From Streptomyces roseicoloratus (GTDB lineage: Bacteria > Actinomycetota > Actinomycetes > Streptomycetales > Streptomycetaceae), in the NCBI RefSeq assembly GCF_004117935.1, contig NZ_SDOY01000152.1:61704-125703 (forward strand): a DNA stretch of 64,000 bases. Reading direction: 5' to 3'. Of this stretch, positions 16,955 through 26,094 are shown one piece after another (the first letter of the stretch is position 1; the number at the start of each line of letters is the position of its first letter). Under the pieces are notes generated by a model. The model saw nothing but the letters and a program-made list of their open reading frames with translations, searched no databases and was not told where the DNA came from. The position numbers were made by a program, and so were the translations under genes.

Positions 16955-18502
16955 TCAGAGGGCCGTGGCGCGGCGGCGGACGGCGAGGACGACGCCCGCG
17001 CCCGCGACGACCGTGACGCCGGCCGCGGCGAGGAGGGGGCCGGCCGGGGTGTCCGCGCCGGTGGCGGCGAGGGCGGCGGTGCCGCCCACGGTGCCGCCGG
17101 TTCCGCCGCCGGTTCCGGTTCCGCCGAAGGAACCGCCGGAGGTCGACGTGCCGGTCGAGGTGCCTGCCGACGTGCCGGTCGACGTGGTGGGCAGGGTGCC
17201 GTTGCCGTCGACGGTGAAGCTGACCGTGACGGGGTCGACGGCGGTGCCCGCCGGGTAGAAGGCCTCGCCGTTCGGGCCGGCGAAGGTGGCCGCGCCCGCT
17301 GCGGTCAGTTTCGCCGGGAGCGCGGCGAGCGTGACGACGCCCTTCTTCGCGGTCCAGTCGGCCTTCGTCAGGTCGAGGTCGGCGAAGGCGACGTCGTTCC
17401 GCGTGCCCTTGGCGGTCGTGACGTCGGCGACGAGCGTGCCCTGGGTGCCGTCGGCCTTCACCTTCACGTCGCCGACGGTCCAGTCGATGCCGTGCACGGC
17501 GCAGGTGAACGTCAGCGCGCCGCGGAAGGCCGCGTCGGCCTTGCGGGTCTCGGCGGACACGTCGGCCTTGGCGTACGGGAAGGCGTACGAGGCGCCGCTC
17601 GCCTGCGCGCCCTTGCCGGGAGTGACGGTGCCGCCGCAGGTCTGGGTGACGTACGAGCGCCAGGAGGCCTTCACGCCCCAGGTGAGGCGGCCGTCGAGGA
17701 CGCCGGCGGGGGCCTTGGTCGGGGTCGCCGTGGTGGAAGTGGGCGTCGGGCCCGTGGTGGTGGCGGTCGGCTGCGTCGTCGGCTGCGTCGTCGGCGTGGG
17801 GGTGGGCTTCGGCGTCCCGGTTCCGGTCGGCGTGGGGGTGGGGGTGGGGTTCGTCGGGGCCGCGCCGGCCGTGACGGTGAGGGTCGCCGGGTCCAGTGCG
17901 TCGCCCTCCTTGTAGAAGCCGGCGAAGGCCGCCGCGCCGTCCTTGGTCAGCTTGGCGGGTATGTCCTTGAAGACCATCGCGCCGCCCGCTCCGGCTGCGG
18001 GCCGGATGCCGGTCATGTCGAGCGCGGCGAAGGCGGTGTCGTCGCGGGTGCTGACGCTGCCGTCCTTCTCCTTGGTGACGACGTCGGCGGTGATCTCTCC
18101 GATCGGTGCCGCGGCGCCCCTGGTGCTGAGCCGCACGTCGGAGATGCGGATGTCGAGCGCGCCGTCGTGGGCCTCGAAGTGGACGCCGCCCTTGAAGGAG
18201 TTGGCGGTGGCGTGGGTGCCCGTGTCGTAGCTGCCGGTGCCGTCGACGAAGGTGAAGGTCCCGTGGTCCGGGGCCTGCCTGGCGCCGCCCTCGACCGTCG
18301 TCGTGCCCTTGGCGAAGGGCATGGCCAGGTACGACCGGAAGGACTGCTTGATGCCCCAGTCGAGGGTGCCGTCCTTCAGCGGGACGGGCGGCGCGCCCCG
18401 TTCGGCGGCGACGGCGGGCAGGGCGAGGGCGCCGGCACCGAGCGCCGCGAGGGTCGCGACGGCGGCGGCGAGGGTGACGGAACGGCGCTGGGGGGTGGCC
18501 AT
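16955..18502 (-). CDS. HtaA-domain haem-binding surface protein with LAXTG sortase signal
   Basis: A 515 aa exported protein. It has a Sec signal (about 1-32, ending PAVAAE) and two HtaA domains (about 40-210 and 275-440), each starting with a DGxLxWGxKxSFRSY-type strand. A Thr/Pro-rich linker (about 215-270) separates them. A Thr/Ser/Gly stalk is followed by LAATG near residue 480, a hydrophobic helix and the basic tail RRRATAL. LAXTG is the class E sortase signal of Streptomyces, so the protein should be covalently attached to peptidoglycan. HtaA domains capture haem and pass it to HmuT. It lies downstream of the second HtaA gene on the same strand. Confidence 0.92.
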   Translation of the reverse strand: MATPQRRSVTLAAAVATLAALGAGALALPAVAAERGAPPVPLKDGTLDWGIKQSFRSYLAMPFAKGTTTVEGGARQAPDHGTFTFVDGTGSYDTGTHATANSFKGGVHFEAHDGALDIRISDVRLSTRGAAAPIGEITADVVTKEKDGSVSTRDDTAFAALDMTGIRPAAGAGGAMVFKDIPAKLTKDGAAAFAGFYKEGDALDPATLTVTAGAAPTNPTPTPTPTGTGTPKPTPTPTTQPTTQPTATTTGPTPTSTTATPTKAPAGVLDGRLTWGVKASWRSYVTQTCGGTVTPGKGAQASGASYAFPYAKADVSAETRKADAAFRGALTFTCAVHGIDWTVGDVKVKADGTQGTLVADVTTAKGTRNDVAFADLDLTKADWTAKKGVVTLAALPAKLTAAGAATFAGPNGEAFYPAGTAVDPVTVSFTVDGNGTLPTTSTGTSAGTSTGTSTSGGSFGGTGTGGGTGGTVGGTAALAATGADTPAGPLLAAAGVTVVAGAGVVLAVRRRATAL

Positions 18503-18524
18503 GTCGGGTTGTCTCCTCGTGCGA

Positions 18525-18620
18525 AAAGGGGTCGGGGTGGAGTGCGTCAGGTGAGGTGAGGTGCGGTGAGACGGGGCGGTGCGGGTCGGGGCGGGGTGAG
18601 GTGGCGCGGGGGTGGGCGGT
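18525..18620. repeat. G-rich simple-sequence gap between the two HtaA genes
   Basis: The gap consists of runs of GGGG and GGTGAGGTGAGG-like units on the plus strand. It could fold as a G-quadruplex in DNA. No gene or clear promoter is seen. Confidence 0.45.
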
Positions 18621-18629
18621 GACGGGGGA

Positions 18630-20135
18630 TCAGTCGGTGGATGTACGGCGCTTGCGACTGCGCGCGGTGGCGGCGCCCAGTGCGACGGCCGCCGCGGCGA
18701 GCACCGCGCCCGCGCCGAGCGCCGCCCAGGTCCCGGTGCCCGGGCCGGAACTCCCGGACGCCACCGCGGGCTTCGCGCCGGGAGCGGCCGCCGCGGTGGC
18801 GGTCGGCGCGTTGGCGGTCGGCGCGTTGGCGGTCGGCGTGGCGTCGCTGCCGAGGTCGGGCAGGGGCGGCAGCCGGGCCGTGTCGTCGACGGCGACGGCG
18901 AGCGAGACCGGGTCCATGGCCGTGCCCGCCCGGTACATGCCGCCGAAGGCCCTGGCGCCGCCCTCGGTGAGGGTCGCGGGGGCTTCGGTGACGACGGCGA
19001 GGCCGTCGCGGGGCGTGAGTCCGGTGGCGGTGAAGGTGACCAGCGGGACGGCCTTCTCGGTGGGCCGTCCGGCGCTGGTGACGTCGGCGCTGAGGGTGCC
19101 GCGGCCGTCGGCCACCCGCACGGTGACCTTGCCGAGGGTGAGGTCGAGGTGGGTGCCGGTGAAGCGGACGCTGCCCGCGAACGCGGCGTCGAGGGTGCCC
19201 TTGACCGGGTCGTACGTGCCCTTGCCGGCCGGGAAGCGGTAGAGCGCGCCGCCGTCCTGGGCGCCGTCGGCGAGCGTCCAGCGGCCCTTGGCGACGGCTC
19301 CGGTGACGTACTCGCGGAAGGTGCGGCGCACGCCCCAGTCGACCGCCGCGTCCCGGAGGCCGGCCTTGCCGCCGGACGTGGTGCCGGGTGCGGCACCGGT
19401 CGTGGCGCCGGCCGTGGGTGGCGGGGTCCGCTGCGGCTGTGGTGACGCCGACGCGCCCGCCCGCTTCCGTACGTCGACGGTGAGGCTCACCGGGTCCAGC
19501 CGGGTGCCGGCCGGGTAGTAGCCGGCGAAGGCGGTGGCGCCCTGGGCGGTCAGGGTGGCGGGCACGTTCGTGAGCGCGACCGGGCCGGCGCCGCCGCGCA
19601 TGTCGATGCCGGAGAGGTCGAGGGCGGCGAGCGCGACGCCGGAGCGGACGGTGACGGTCCCGCCGCCCTTGGCCTTGCTCGCCATGTCGGCGTAGAGGGT
19701 GCCGCGTCCGCCGCTGACGCGGACGCGGGGGCGGCTGATGGTGAGGTCCAGCTCGTTCGTGCCGTCGGCCGCGCGGTGCCCGGTGAACCGGACCCCGCCG
19801 CCGAAGGCGGCGTCGAAGGCGCCGGTGGCCGGGTCGTACGAGCCGTGCGCGGAGTGGAAGCGGAACCGTCCGGAGCCGACGGTGGCGGCCCCGCCCGTGA
19901 GACTCCAGCTCCCCTGGGCGACAGGCCCGGTGACGTAGCCCTGGAAGGAGGACTTGACGCCCCAGTCGAGCCGTCCGCCCTGGACCGTGCGGTCCTCGGC
20001 GCGGGCCGTGCCGGCCGGGAGGAGGACGACGAGCAGCGCGGCGGCCAGGACGGCGACGAGGGTGGCCGACGCGACGGCGGATGCCCGGGTGGACGTCCGG
20101 ACGGATGCCCGGGCGGATCCGGACGAGGACAGCAT
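18630..20135 (-). CDS. HtaA-domain haem-binding membrane-anchored protein
   Basis: A 501 aa exported protein with signal peptide (about 1-46, ending GTARAE) and two HtaA domains (about 50-225 and 265-430). A Pro/Thr-rich hinge lies between them, an Ala/Pro/Thr stalk containing a repeated ANAPT follows, and a C-terminal membrane helix with the basic end RSRKRRTSTD closes the protein. There is no LPXTG/LAXTG motif, so it is probably membrane-held, handing haem from the wall-anchored partner to the HmuT lipoprotein. An iron box is centred 36 nt upstream of the start. Confidence 0.92.
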   Translation of the reverse strand: MLSSSGSARASVRTSTRASAVASATLVAVLAAALLVVLLPAGTARAEDRTVQGGRLDWGVKSSFQGYVTGPVAQGSWSLTGGAATVGSGRFRFHSAHGSYDPATGAFDAAFGGGVRFTGHRAADGTNELDLTISRPRVRVSGGRGTLYADMASKAKGGGTVTVRSGVALAALDLSGIDMRGGAGPVALTNVPATLTAQGATAFAGYYPAGTRLDPVSLTVDVRKRAGASASPQPQRTPPPTAGATTGAAPGTTSGGKAGLRDAAVDWGVRRTFREYVTGAVAKGRWTLADGAQDGGALYRFPAGKGTYDPVKGTLDAAFAGSVRFTGTHLDLTLGKVTVRVADGRGTLSADVTSAGRPTEKAVPLVTFTATGLTPRDGLAVVTEAPATLTEGGARAFGGMYRAGTAMDPVSLAVAVDDTARLPPLPDLGSDATPTANAPTANAPTATAAAAPGAKPAVASGSSGPGTGTWAALGAGAVLAAAAVALGAATARSRKRRTSTD

Positions 20136-20161
20136 GAGGCCCCCTTTCGAGGACTGGAAAC

Positions 20162-20180
20162 TAAGGTAAGGCTAACCTAA
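20162..20180. promoter_or_regulatory. IdeR/DmdR-type iron box, divergent HtaA / hmuT promoter
   Basis: TAAGGTAAGGCTAACCTAA matches the 19-bp iron-box consensus TTAGGTTAGSCTWACCTAA at nearly every position. It lies between the HtaA gene (minus) and hmuT (plus), so one operator may serve both directions. Confidence 0.9.
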
Positions 20181-20321
20181 GCTACAACTGGTCGCGGTCG
20201 GAAGTCTCCCTCGGCCGTGACCCGCCTTGCCCCACCCCACTCCGAGTCGCCCGGACCCACCCCGGCCCACCCCGACTCACCCCGACTCGCCCCGCACGAA
20301 CGACGACAGGACGGTGCCCCG

Positions 20322-21362
20322 GTGCGTACAGCCCGCCTCGCGACCGCGCTGACAGCGGCGCTCGCCCTCGCCCTCACGGCGACCGGCTGCGGCCCCGGTT
20401 CCGGCTCCGCGGCCGGCCCCGGTTCAGGCTCCGGCACGGGTCCAGGCGCCCGCGCCGGCTCCTCGACCGCGGCCGCCCCCGACCGGGTCGAGCCGCTCGC
20501 CGCGCCCGCCCCGAAACCGCGGCTGCCCGTCACCGTCGCCTCGGCGGACGGCCGCCGCGTGACGGTGACCTCGACCGAACGGATCGTGCCGCTCAGCGGC
20601 TCGCTCTCCGAGCTGGTCTTCACGCTGGGCCTCGGCCGCCAGGTCGTCGCCCGGGACGTCACCGCCACCTTCGAACAGGCCGCAGGCCTCCCCGTGGTGA
20701 CCCGGGCCCACGACGTCTCCGCCGAGAGCGTGCTCTCCCTGCGGCCCACCCTGGTCATCGCCGAGGCCACCACCGGCCCGGCCGAGGCCGTCGCCCAGAT
20801 CCGCGACGCGGGCGTCCCGCTCGTCGTGGTCGAACCCGCCAAGGGCCTCCCGGACGTGTCCCGGCGCATCGACGCGGTGGCCGCCGCGCTCGGCGTGCCC
20901 GCCGCGGGCACGGCCCTGAAGCAGCGCACCGAGTCCCGGATCGAGGCCGTACGGGAGGGAGTTCCGCGACGGCCGGAGCGGCCGCGGGTGGCCTTCCTGT
21001 ACGTACGGGGCTCGGCCGCCGTCTATCTGCTCGGCGGCGCCGGGTCCGGGGCGAGCTCGCTCCTGGAGGCAGCGGGCGCGGTCGACGCGGGCAAGGAGTC
21101 GGGCCTGGAGAAGGACTTCACCCCGGTCACCAGCGAGGCGCTCGCCAAGTCCGCGCCCGACGCGATCCTCGTCATGAGCAAGGGCCTGGAGTCGGTCGGC
21201 GGCGTCGACGGCCTGGTGAGGATCCCCGGCGTGGCCGAGACCCCGGCCGGCCTCGACCGCCGCGTCGTCACCGTCGACGACGGCGTCCTCCTCAACTACG
21301 GCCCCCGCACCGACCGGGTGCTGGCCTCCCTGGTCGACCAGCTGTACGGGGCGGACAAGTGA
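20322..21362 (+). CDS. hmuT: Haem ABC transporter substrate-binding lipoprotein (HmuT)
   Basis: A 346 aa lipoprotein with lipobox LTATGC (Cys near residue 22), a Gly/Ser spacer and a class III periplasmic-binding fold (PF01497). Landmarks are RIVPLSGSLSELVFTLGLGRQVVARD, TFEQAAGLPVVTRAHDVSAESVLSLRPTLVIAE (both split in the family as two lobes) and the long central helix. The GTG start at 20322 has AGGA about 10 nt before it; upstream codons are non-coding. It overlaps hmuU by 4 nt. Haem specificity is inferred from the neighbouring HtaA genes and haem oxygenase. Confidence 0.92.
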   Translation: MRTARLATALTAALALALTATGCGPGSGSAAGPGSGSGTGPGARAGSSTAAAPDRVEPLAAPAPKPRLPVTVASADGRRVTVTSTERIVPLSGSLSELVFTLGLGRQVVARDVTATFEQAAGLPVVTRAHDVSAESVLSLRPTLVIAEATTGPAEAVAQIRDAGVPLVVVEPAKGLPDVSRRIDAVAAALGVPAAGTALKQRTESRIEAVREGVPRRPERPRVAFLYVRGSAAVYLLGGAGSGASSLLEAAGAVDAGKESGLEKDFTPVTSEALAKSAPDAILVMSKGLESVGGVDGLVRIPGVAETPAGLDRRVVTVDDGVLLNYGPRTDRVLASLVDQLYGADK

Positions 21363-22501
21363 CGGCCCTCCAGAAGACGGGCGGCCCCACCGCCGAACCC
21401 ACGCCCGAGCCCGAACCCGACCCGGCGCTCCCCTCCCGCTCCCCCACGCCGCAGCGCCGCCAGGTCCCCCGGGGCCGCGCCCGGAGCCTGCTGCTCGCCT
21501 CCGTCCTGGTCGGCGCCCTGCCGGCGCTCGCCCTGCTCTCCGCCGGCATCGGCGCGTACGAGATCCCGATCGGGGACGTGCTCGGGTCCGTGCAGCACCG
21601 GCTCGGGCTCGGCGGGCAGGCGCTCGACCGGACCGCGGAGAGCGTGCTGTGGAACATCCGGCTGCCCCGGGTCGTGCTCGCCGTCCTCGTCGGTGCCTCG
21701 CTCGGCTGCGCGGGCGCCCTGATGCAGGGCGTGTTCGGGAACCCGCTCGCCGAGCCCGGCGTCATCGGGATCTCCTCCGGCGCGGCGGTCGGCGCCGTCG
21801 GCGCGATCGTGCTCGGGCTCGCCTTCGCCGGGACCTGGACGGTGACGGTCTGCGCCTTCGCGGGCGGGCTCGTCACGGTGGTGCTGGTGTACGCGATGTC
21901 CCGTTCGGGCGGCCGCACCGAGGTCGTCACGCTGATCCTCACCGGGATCGCCGTGACGGCGTTCGCGGGCGCGCTCATCGGCCTGTTCGTGTTCTTCGCC
22001 GACACCGCGCAGATCAGCCAGATCACCTTCTGGCAGCTGGGCTCGCTCGCCCAGGCCACCTGGCCGAAGGTGCTCGCCGTGCTGCCGTGCGCGGCGCTGG
22101 GCCTGCTGCTCGCGCCGCTGTTCGCCCGCCGGCTCGACCTGCTCGCGCTCGGCGAGCGCCCGGCGCGTCATCTGGGCGTGGACGTCGAGCGGTTGCGGGC
22201 CGCGCTCATCCTGCTCGTCGCGCTGCTGACCGCGGCGGCGGTCGCGGTCTCCGGCATCGTCACCTTCGTCGGCCTGGTCGTCCCGCACGTGCTGCGCATG
22301 GCCAACGGCCCCGGTCACCGCTTCCTCGTACCGGGCAGCGCGCTCGGCGGCGCGGTCGCGCTCACCGCCGGGGATCTCGCGGCCCGCACCCTCGCCGCCC
22401 CGGCCGAACTCCCCCTGGGCGTCCTCACCGCCCTGGTCGGCAGCCCGTTCTTCTTCTGGCTGCTGCGCAGGACCCGCCGCAAGCAAGGAGGCTGGGCATG
22501 A
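21359..22501 (+). CDS. hmuU: FecCD-family haem ABC transporter permease (HmuU)
   Basis: A 380 aa permease with about ten membrane helices and the family blocks RLPRVVLAVLVGASLGCAG (near 98), QGVFGNPLAEPGVIGISSGA (near 122) and GIVTFVGLVVPHVLR (near 300), which contacts the ATPase. The first 40 residues are a Pro/Glu/Thr-rich cytoplasmic extension. The GTG start overlaps the hmuT stop (GTGA), and the stop overlaps the hmuV start (ATGA). Confidence 0.95.
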   Translation: MTALQKTGGPTAEPTPEPEPDPALPSRSPTPQRRQVPRGRARSLLLASVLVGALPALALLSAGIGAYEIPIGDVLGSVQHRLGLGGQALDRTAESVLWNIRLPRVVLAVLVGASLGCAGALMQGVFGNPLAEPGVIGISSGAAVGAVGAIVLGLAFAGTWTVTVCAFAGGLVTVVLVYAMSRSGGRTEVVTLILTGIAVTAFAGALIGLFVFFADTAQISQITFWQLGSLAQATWPKVLAVLPCAALGLLLAPLFARRLDLLALGERPARHLGVDVERLRAALILLVALLTAAAVAVSGIVTFVGLVVPHVLRMANGPGHRFLVPGSALGGAVALTAGDLAARTLAAPAELPLGVLTALVGSPFFFWLLRRTRRKQGGWA

Positions 22502-23463
22502 CCCGCACCGCCGTGACCCGCACCGCCCCGGCCCGTACCGCCCCGGCCCGTGCCGTGCTGCCCCGCATCGCGCCGAGGCGCCGTCCCCGCGAGCTCCCGG
22601 CTCCCGTCCCCCCGGGCGGACTCGTCGCCGAGGCCGCCGGGCTGCGGGTCGTGCTCGGGCGGCGGGCCGTGCTCGACGGTGTCACGGTCGGCGTACGGGC
22701 CGGGGAGGTGCTGGCCCTGGTGGGGCCCAACGGGGCCGGGAAGTCGACGCTGCTCGCCGCGCTCGCCGCCGATCTCGCGCCGACGGCCGGCGAGGTACGG
22801 ATCGGGGGCCGGGCCGCAAGCGGCTGGACGGCCGGTGAACTCGCCCTGCGCCGGGCCGTGCTGCCGCAGTCCGCGGAGCTCTCCTTCCCCTTTCCCGTCG
22901 CCGAGGTGGTCCGCATGGGCCGGGCACCGTGGGCGGGCACGGCGCGGACGGACGAGGACGCGGCGGCCGTCGCGGAGGCGCTGGCCGCGACGGAGACGGC
23001 CGGTTTCGCCGGGCGGCCGTTCTCCGCGCTGTCCGGGGGCGAGCGGGCCCGGGTGGCGCTCGCGCGGGTGCTCGCCCAGCGCACCGGTCTCCTGCTGCTC
23101 GACGAGCCGACCGCCGCGCTGGACCTGCGGCACCAGGAACTGGTGCTGCACGTCTGCCGGGAGCGGGCGGCCGCGGGCGCGGCGGTGGTCGTGGTGCTGC
23201 ACGACCTCGGCCTCGCCGCGGCGCACGCGGACCGGATCGCCGTGCTGCACGGCGGGCGGATCGCGGCGGCCGGGCCGCCGGCCGAGGTGCTGGACGCGGA
23301 GGTGCTGAGCGAGGTCTACCGCCGGCCGGTGGAGGTGTTCCCGCACCCGCGGACGGGCGCTCCGCTCGTCCTGCCCGTCCGTGGATCGCTCGGCCCGCGG
23401 GAGCCGGCCGTACCCACCCGCGACCGGAATCCGGACAATTCCCCCCGCTTGACCGCCCCTTGA
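22498..23463 (+). CDS. hmuV: Haem ABC transporter ATP-binding protein (HmuV)
   Basis: A 321 aa ATPase powering HmuTU. It has Walker A GPNGAGKSTLL (near residue 80), signature LSGGERARVALARVL (near 181), Walker B LLLLDEPTAALD and the H-loop VVVLHDLGLAA. The N-terminal 45 residues are a repeated TRTAPARTAP-type extension not found in typical HmuV. AGGAG precedes the ATG. It is the last gene of the coupled hmuTUV operon. Confidence 0.95.
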   Translation: MTRTAVTRTAPARTAPARAVLPRIAPRRRPRELPAPVPPGGLVAEAAGLRVVLGRRAVLDGVTVGVRAGEVLALVGPNGAGKSTLLAALAADLAPTAGEVRIGGRAASGWTAGELALRRAVLPQSAELSFPFPVAEVVRMGRAPWAGTARTDEDAAAVAEALAATETAGFAGRPFSALSGGERARVALARVLAQRTGLLLLDEPTAALDLRHQELVLHVCRERAAAGAAVVVVLHDLGLAAAHADRIAVLHGGRIAAAGPPAEVLDAEVLSEVYRRPVEVFPHPRTGAPLVLPVRGSLGPREPAVPTRDRNPDNSPRLTAP

Positions 23464-23555
23464 CCAAGCCGTGAAACCCCCATTGGTCCCCTGTGACCGC
23501 GCCGTGTCCGGTCCGCCGGACCTGAGAGCCGAATCACTGGACGGGCGGATCTGGC

Positions 23556-23589
23556 TGAGGTAAGTCTCGGTTAAGTTAGGTCCGCCTCA
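23556..23589. promoter_or_regulatory. Two overlapping iron-box-like sites before efeO
   Basis: TGAGGTAAGTCTCGGTTAA (23556-23574) and TTAAGTTAGGTCCGCCTCA (23571-23589) match the 19-bp iron-box consensus at about 12 and 13 positions. They lie 39-72 nt before the efeO start. They are weaker than the two upstream boxes, but the context supports iron control. Confidence 0.55.
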
Positions 23590-23627
23590 CCCCCGTCCCC
23601 GCCCCTGCGTCCCCCCGTGGAGCCCCC

Positions 23628-24788
23628 ATGCGAGCCGTCCGCCTCTCCGTCGTCACCGCCGCCGCGACCGCGGCGACCCTGGCCGCCGTCACGGGCTGCA
23701 CGCAGAAGAGCGACGACGCCAAGGGCGCCGACGGCGCGGTCACCGTGGTCGCGAAGGACGACTCCTGCGAGGTCTCCAGGACCGACTTCCCGGCCGGCCA
23801 CCTCACGCTGAACGTGGAGAACCGCGGCAGCAAGGTCACCGAGGTCTACGTCCTCCACCCGGACGACCGCATCGTCACCGAGCGCGAGAACATCGGCCCC
23901 GGCACCAAGGCCACCATCACCGCCGAGATCAAGGCGGGCGACTACGTGATCGCCTGCAAGCCCGGCATGAAGGGCGACGGCATCCGCCGGCAGGTCAAGG
24001 CCACCGGCGCCGGCACCGGCGCCGCCCGGCGCTCCCCCGAGATGGACGCCGCCGTCGCCGCCTACCGCCAGTACGTGCAGGCGCAGGCCGACGCGACGCT
24101 GCCCAAGGTGAAGAAGTTCACCGACGCCGTCCGGGCCGGCGACGTCGAGGCCGCCAAGGCCGCCTACGCCGACTCCCGCATCGGCTGGGAGCGCACCGAG
24201 CCGGTCGCCGAGTCCTTCGGCGACATCGACCCGAAGGTCGACGTCCGCGAGGACGGCCTGGAGGCCGGCCAGGACCCGGCGAAGGACTGGACCGGCTGGC
24301 ACCGCCTGGAGAAGGCGCTGTGGCAGGACAAGAAGATCGGCGACCGCGAGAAGCAGCTCGCCGACCTCCTCGACAAGGACCTCGCGGACTGGGTGAAGCG
24401 CGTCGGCAAGGCCGACATCACCCCGACCTCCATGGCCAACGGCGCCAAGGAGCTCCTGGACGAGGTCGCCACCGGCAAGGTCACCGGCGAGGAGGAGCGT
24501 TACTCCCACACCGACCTGGTCGACTTCAAGGCCAACGTCGAGGGCGCCCAGAAGTCCTTCGAACTGCTGAAGCCGGTCGCGCAGAAGAACGACCCGAAGC
24601 TGGTCGCCGAGCTCGACAAGCAGTTCGCCGCCCTGAACACGCTGCTCGACACGCACCGCGCCGACAAGAACGCGTACGTGTTCACCTCCTACGACAAGGT
24701 GACCGAGCCGCAGCGCAAGGAGCTGTCCGACGGCGTCAACGCCCTGGCGGAGCCGCTCTCCAAGCTCGCCGCCGCGGTCGTGAAGTAA
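23628..24788 (+). CDS. efeO: Iron uptake lipoprotein EfeO
   Basis: A 386 aa lipoprotein with lipobox AAVTGC (Cys near residue 24), an N-terminal cupredoxin-like domain (about 35-125, with DDSCEVS and a CKPGM metal-ligand pair) and a C-terminal M75/imelysin-like domain (about 135-385). The conserved HxxE iron-ligand motif is HRLEKALW near residue 225. EfeO captures ferrous/ferric iron outside the membrane and feeds EfeU. First gene of efeOBU, behind iron-box-like sites. Confidence 0.95.
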   Translation: MRAVRLSVVTAAATAATLAAVTGCTQKSDDAKGADGAVTVVAKDDSCEVSRTDFPAGHLTLNVENRGSKVTEVYVLHPDDRIVTERENIGPGTKATITAEIKAGDYVIACKPGMKGDGIRRQVKATGAGTGAARRSPEMDAAVAAYRQYVQAQADATLPKVKKFTDAVRAGDVEAAKAAYADSRIGWERTEPVAESFGDIDPKVDVREDGLEAGQDPAKDWTGWHRLEKALWQDKKIGDREKQLADLLDKDLADWVKRVGKADITPTSMANGAKELLDEVATGKVTGEEERYSHTDLVDFKANVEGAQKSFELLKPVAQKNDPKLVAELDKQFAALNTLLDTHRADKNAYVFTSYDKVTEPQRKELSDGVNALAEPLSKLAAAVVK

Positions 24789-24801
24789 AGGGGGCACCAC
24801 G

Positions 24802-26076
24802 ATGAGCGAGGACACCCGGGACCGGGCGGACCGGGAGGGCACCGCACCCTCCCGCCGCACGGTCATCGGCTGGGGCGGGGCCGGGCTCGCGCTCGGCGCC
24901 GCCGCCACGGGCGGCGCCGTGGCCCTGGCCGGGGGCGGCGGGTCCGACGCCGTGCCGGCCGCCGAGGCCGGCGGCGCCGTCCCCTTCCACGGCGCGCACC
25001 AGGCCGGCATCGCCACGCCCGTCCAGGACCGGCTGCACTTCGCGGCCTTCGACGTGAAGACGAAGGACCGCGCGGAGCTGATCCGGCTCCTGCAGGACTG
25101 GACCCGGGCCGCCGAGCGCATGACGGCGGGTCACGAGGTCGGCGACGGCGCCTACGGCGGCCTGCCGGAGGCACCGCCGGACGACACCGGCGAGGCGCTC
25201 GGCCTCAAGCCCTCCCGGCTGACCCTCACCATCGGCTTCGGCCCCTCGCTCTTCGACGGCCGCTTCGGGCTCGCCGGCAGGCGGCCCGCGGCCCTGGTCG
25301 ACCTGCCGAAGTTCCCCGGCGACAACCTGGACAGGGCCCGCAGCGACGGCGACCTGTGCGTGCAGGCCTGCGCCGACGACCCGCAGGTCGCCGTGCACGC
25401 CATCCGCAACCTGGCCCGCATCGGCTTCGGCAAGGTCGCGGTGCGCTGGTCGCAGCTCGGCTTCGGCAAGACGTCCTCGACGACGCCGGACGCCCAGACC
25501 CCGCGCAACCTGTTCGGCTTCAAGGACGGCACCCGCAACATCGCGGGCACCGACACCGCCCGCCTCGACGAGCACGTGTGGGTGTCCGGCGAGGACGCCC
25601 GGGGCCCGGCGGCCTGGATGGGCGGCGGCTCGTACCTGGTCGCCCGCCGGATCCGGATGAACGTCGAGACCTGGGACCGCACCCCGCTCGCCGAGCAGGA
25701 GGACATCTTCGGCCGCGACAAGAAGGAAGGCGCTCCGGTCGGCAAGGCCGGGGAGCACGACGAGCCGTTCCTGAAGGCGATGAAGCCGGACTCGCACGTG
25801 CGCCTGGCGCACCCCGACACCAACGCCGGGGCGACCATCCTGCGCCGCGGCTACTCCTTCACCGACGGCACCGACGGCCTCGGCCGTCTGGAGGCCGGCC
25901 TGTTCTTCCTCGCGTACCAGCGGGACGTCCGCACCGGCTTCATCCCGGTACAGACCTCGCTGGCCCGCGCGGACGCGCTCAACGAGTACATCCAGCACGT
26001 CGGTTCGGCGATCTTCGCGGTCCCGCCGGGCGTCCGCGACAAGGACGACTGGTGGGGCCGGGAGCTGTTCGCGTAA
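24802..26076 (+). CDS. efeB: Deferrochelatase/DyP-type peroxidase EfeB
   Basis: A 424 aa haem-dependent DyP peroxidase exported folded by the Tat system; the twin-arginine motif is SRRTVIGWGG near residue 17. The family motif GFKDGTRN (near 237) contains the catalytic Asp. The proximal haem His should lie in the C-terminal half near GEHDEPFL or HVRLAHPDTN. EfeB oxidises Fe2+ for EfeU and may also release iron from haem, which fits the haem-uptake genes just upstream. It is 13 nt from efeO. Confidence 0.95.
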   Translation: MSEDTRDRADREGTAPSRRTVIGWGGAGLALGAAATGGAVALAGGGGSDAVPAAEAGGAVPFHGAHQAGIATPVQDRLHFAAFDVKTKDRAELIRLLQDWTRAAERMTAGHEVGDGAYGGLPEAPPDDTGEALGLKPSRLTLTIGFGPSLFDGRFGLAGRRPAALVDLPKFPGDNLDRARSDGDLCVQACADDPQVAVHAIRNLARIGFGKVAVRWSQLGFGKTSSTTPDAQTPRNLFGFKDGTRNIAGTDTARLDEHVWVSGEDARGPAAWMGGGSYLVARRIRMNVETWDRTPLAEQEDIFGRDKKEGAPVGKAGEHDEPFLKAMKPDSHVRLAHPDTNAGATILRRGYSFTDGTDGLGRLEAGLFFLAYQRDVRTGFIPVQTSLARADALNEYIQHVGSAIFAVPPGVRDKDDWWGRELFA

Positions 26077-26094
26077 TCCAGGAAGGAGTCCGAC

